A DNA stretch of 64,000 bases from Gordonia jinghuaiqii (GTDB lineage Bacteria > Actinomycetota > Actinomycetes > Mycobacteriales > Mycobacteriaceae): the NCBI RefSeq assembly GCF_014041935.1, contig NZ_CP059491.1, positions 4,216,001-4,280,000 of the forward strand, in the 5' to 3' direction. Below the pieces are notes generated by a model. The model saw nothing but the letters and a program-made list of their open reading frames with translations. It ran no database searches and was not told where the DNA came from. The position numbers and the translations under genes are program-made. Every line of letters starts with the position of its first letter. The first letter of the stretch is position 1. Positions 62,416 to 64,000 of this stretch are shown in pieces.

Positions 62416-63750
62416 TTATCCCTCGTCGAGTTCGGGTCGTGTGGTGGGTGCGTCAGCCGCCAGTGCGGTGAGCGCGTCGAGGAGACGGTCGACGTCGTCG
62501 GAGGTGGTCCCGGCGCCGAAGCTGGCGCGGACGGCGCCCCCGGGGTGGCCGAGGCGCTTGAGCAGCGGATGTGCGCAGAACTTGCCGTCACGAACCCCGA
62601 TCCCGTGTTCGTCGCTGAGATATTCGGCGACGACCCGCGGGGCGAGGCCGTCGACGACGAAGCCGGCGATCCCCACCCGATCGGCGGAATCGGCGAAGAT
62701 CCGTAGCGGCCGTACGCCGTCGATCGCGGCCAGCCCCGCGTCGAGGCGTTCGCACAGACGCAGCTCGTGCAGTCCGATCGCTTCCGGTCCGAGGTCGGCG
62801 AGGGCGGTGCAGGCCTCGGCGATCGACACCGCACCGAGCACATTCGGCGAACCCGCCTCGTGGCGGGCCGCGCCCGTGTGCCAGGTGGTACCCGTCTGCC
62901 GGGTCCCGCTCACGTCGACGTCGAGCGTCGCTCCCCCGCCCGCGAGGTAGGGATCGGCCGCGTCGAACCAGTCCGACCGACCGATCAGGACACCGGCGCC
63001 GAACGGCGCGTACGCCTTGTGACCGGAGAAGGCCAGGTAGTCGATGCCGTGACTGACCATCGAGAGGGCCCGGTGGGCGACGAGTTGCGCGGCGTCGACC
63101 AGGATGCGGGCGCCGTGGCGGTGCGCGATCGAGGCCAGCCTGCTGATCGGCAGGACCTCGCCGGTGACGTTCGACGCCGCGGTCACGGCCAGCAGCGACG
63201 CCGGCGCGGACGCGAGTTCGGCTTCCAGTGCGGCGAGAGTGTCCTCGATGGTGTCGCAGGCGGTGACTACGCGCGCGCGGCGGCGGCCGTCCTTCGGCGT
63301 GCACCACGGGAGGAGGTTGGCGTGGTGTTCGATGTCGAGGACCACGACGTCGGCCGGGGTGATGGAGGCCGCCAGATTGATCGCGTCGGTGGTGTTGCGG
63401 GTGAAGACGACGGTGTCGTCCGGGCGGCCGCGGACGAAGCTCCGCACCGTGTCGCGGGCCGCTTCATAGCGACGCGTGGTGAGCTGCGACAGATGACCGG
63501 CGCCGCGATGGACGCTGGCGTACTGGCCGAGCGCTGCGGCGACCTCGGCCGCCACCGCGCTAAGCGCCGGTGCGCTGGCGGCGTAGTCGAGGTTGGCGTA
63601 GGCGACGGTCCGCCCGTCGGTGAGCGGTACCTGCACGTCGGCACCCACGACCGGCGCCAGCGCCGGGATGAACCGGCCGCGAGAAGCGGCGGTGTCGGCG
63701 GGCGTGACGCGAGCAGAGGACGAAACGGGTGCTGAGAGAACAGCGGTCAT
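62416..63750 (-). CDS. Cysteine-desulfurase-like PLP enzyme (class V aminotransferase)
   Basis: 444 residues: ANLDYAASAPALSAVAAEVAAAL near residue 55, DTVVFTRNTTDAINLAA near 110, VLDIEHHANLLPW (His stacking on PLP), GARILVDAAQLVAHRALSM and the PLP-Lys in DYLAFSGHKAYAPFGAGVLIG near 245. Near the C-terminus GVRDGKFCAHPLLKRLG carries a Cys at about the persulfide position of SufS-type enzymes. It is not in a suf cluster here. ATG 63750 has GAGGAG eight bases upstream. A nine-codon leader ORF containing a Cys codon lies about 125 bases upstream, suggesting sulfur-linked control. Confidence 0.83.
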   Translation of the reverse strand: MTAVLSAPVSSSARVTPADTAASRGRFIPALAPVVGADVQVPLTDGRTVAYANLDYAASAPALSAVAAEVAAALGQYASVHRGAGHLSQLTTRRYEAARDTVRSFVRGRPDDTVVFTRNTTDAINLAASITPADVVVLDIEHHANLLPWCTPKDGRRRARVVTACDTIEDTLAALEAELASAPASLLAVTAASNVTGEVLPISRLASIAHRHGARILVDAAQLVAHRALSMVSHGIDYLAFSGHKAYAPFGAGVLIGRSDWFDAADPYLAGGGATLDVDVSGTRQTGTTWHTGAARHEAGSPNVLGAVSIAEACTALADLGPEAIGLHELRLCERLDAGLAAIDGVRPLRIFADSADRVGIAGFVVDGLAPRVVAEYLSDEHGIGVRDGKFCAHPLLKRLGHPGGAVRASFGAGTTSDDVDRLLDALTALAADAPTTRPELDEG

Positions 63751-63875
63751 GACAAGAGCTCCTCGAGAATCCACACTTGCCGCGTCCGGGTTCGGTACGC
63801 AGCCAGGTCGTCACCCGGAGCACCCCACCGTGGAGGAGGGTTGCCGGCCAGCGAGCCGGGGCTTGTCACTGGCAC

Positions 63876-63905
63876 TCATGACCTACGACACAGATTCGCC
63901 GACAT
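63876..63905 (-). CDS. Leader mini-ORF MSANLCRRS
   Basis: Nine codons from ATG 63905 to TGA, with a Cys codon followed by two Arg codons. CAGGG just upstream is a weak ribosome-binding site. It precedes the cysteine-desulfurase-like gene. A role in transcription or translation attenuation is inferred. Confidence 0.45.
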   Translation of the reverse strand: MSANLCRRS

Positions 63906-63975
63906 TGCCCTGACGTGTCAATTTTCATTCAGCGTGATTCGAAGTTAGGGCACACTTACCTGTAGCGTGGCGGGC

Positions 63976-64000
63976 GTGTCCCCCACAGATGTGTTCGTGT
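63976..64000 (+). CDS. Possible start of a gene leaving the window
   Basis: GTG at 63976 opens VSPTDVFV to the window edge without a stop. There is too little sequence to assign anything. Confidence 0.25.

Overview
The window is high-GC DNA from a mycolic-acid actinomycete (order Mycobacteriales). Gordonia is the best guess, inferred from gene content, KstR/KstR2-type operators, an F420-dependent enzyme complement and gene order resembling Mycobacterium and Rhodococcus. Genes were identified by reading the translations and by recalled family knowledge; no database search was run. Gene order is compared with M. tuberculosis from memory.

1-5.4 kb: the N-terminal part of a DUF222 (13E12-type) protein, then an F420-dependent oxidoreductase divergent from an OB-fold/ltp4/ltp3 operon, with a perfect KstR box between them (Rv3520c-Rv3523-like). 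5.5-16.5 kb: a second sterol block holding a CMD/AhpD protein, an NTF2-like protein with cyp125, and divergent fadA5-ddn, with three KstR boxes between cyp125 and fadA5. Next come a second CYP125-type P450 with its own TetR regulator, an HxlR/oxidoreductase pair with a perfect 20-bp palindrome, a KstR-boxed acyl-CoA ligase and a GyrA-like/GNAT fusion.

16.5-33.3 kb: the KstR2 (hydrindane, HIP) regulon: two SDRs, echA20-ipdA-ipdB-ipdC, kstR2, an aldehyde dehydrogenase, fadE30-ipdF-fadA6 and fadD3, with three KstR2-type boxes. An ABC-transporter pair resembling IrtAB, preceded by a weak DtxR/IdeR-like box, lies inside this cluster. These genes together would oxidise the sterol side chain (CYP125, FadA5, Ltp3/4) and then break down the C/D-ring remnant (FadD3 to IpdAB/FadA6).

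33.3-35.3 kb is a decay zone: a DUF559-type gene remnant and an IS481-family element with 15-bp target duplications and a frameshifted transposase.

35.3-60 kb is housekeeping: lysS; a rhodanese-like gene preceded by a Cys-rich mini-ORF; an FAD monooxygenase; a hydrolase/TetR pair; the DUF2520-panC-panD-coaX operon; a Ser/Thr kinase; the ftsH-folE-folP-folB-folK-DUF3180 operon with a DUF6779 gene; hpt; a secreted protein; dacB-DUF2342-tilS; and ppa. 60-64 kb holds a TetR/MpaB-type oxygenase operon and a cysteine-desulfurase-like operon preceded by a nine-codon leader ORF. No rRNA, tRNA or CRISPR array was recognised.
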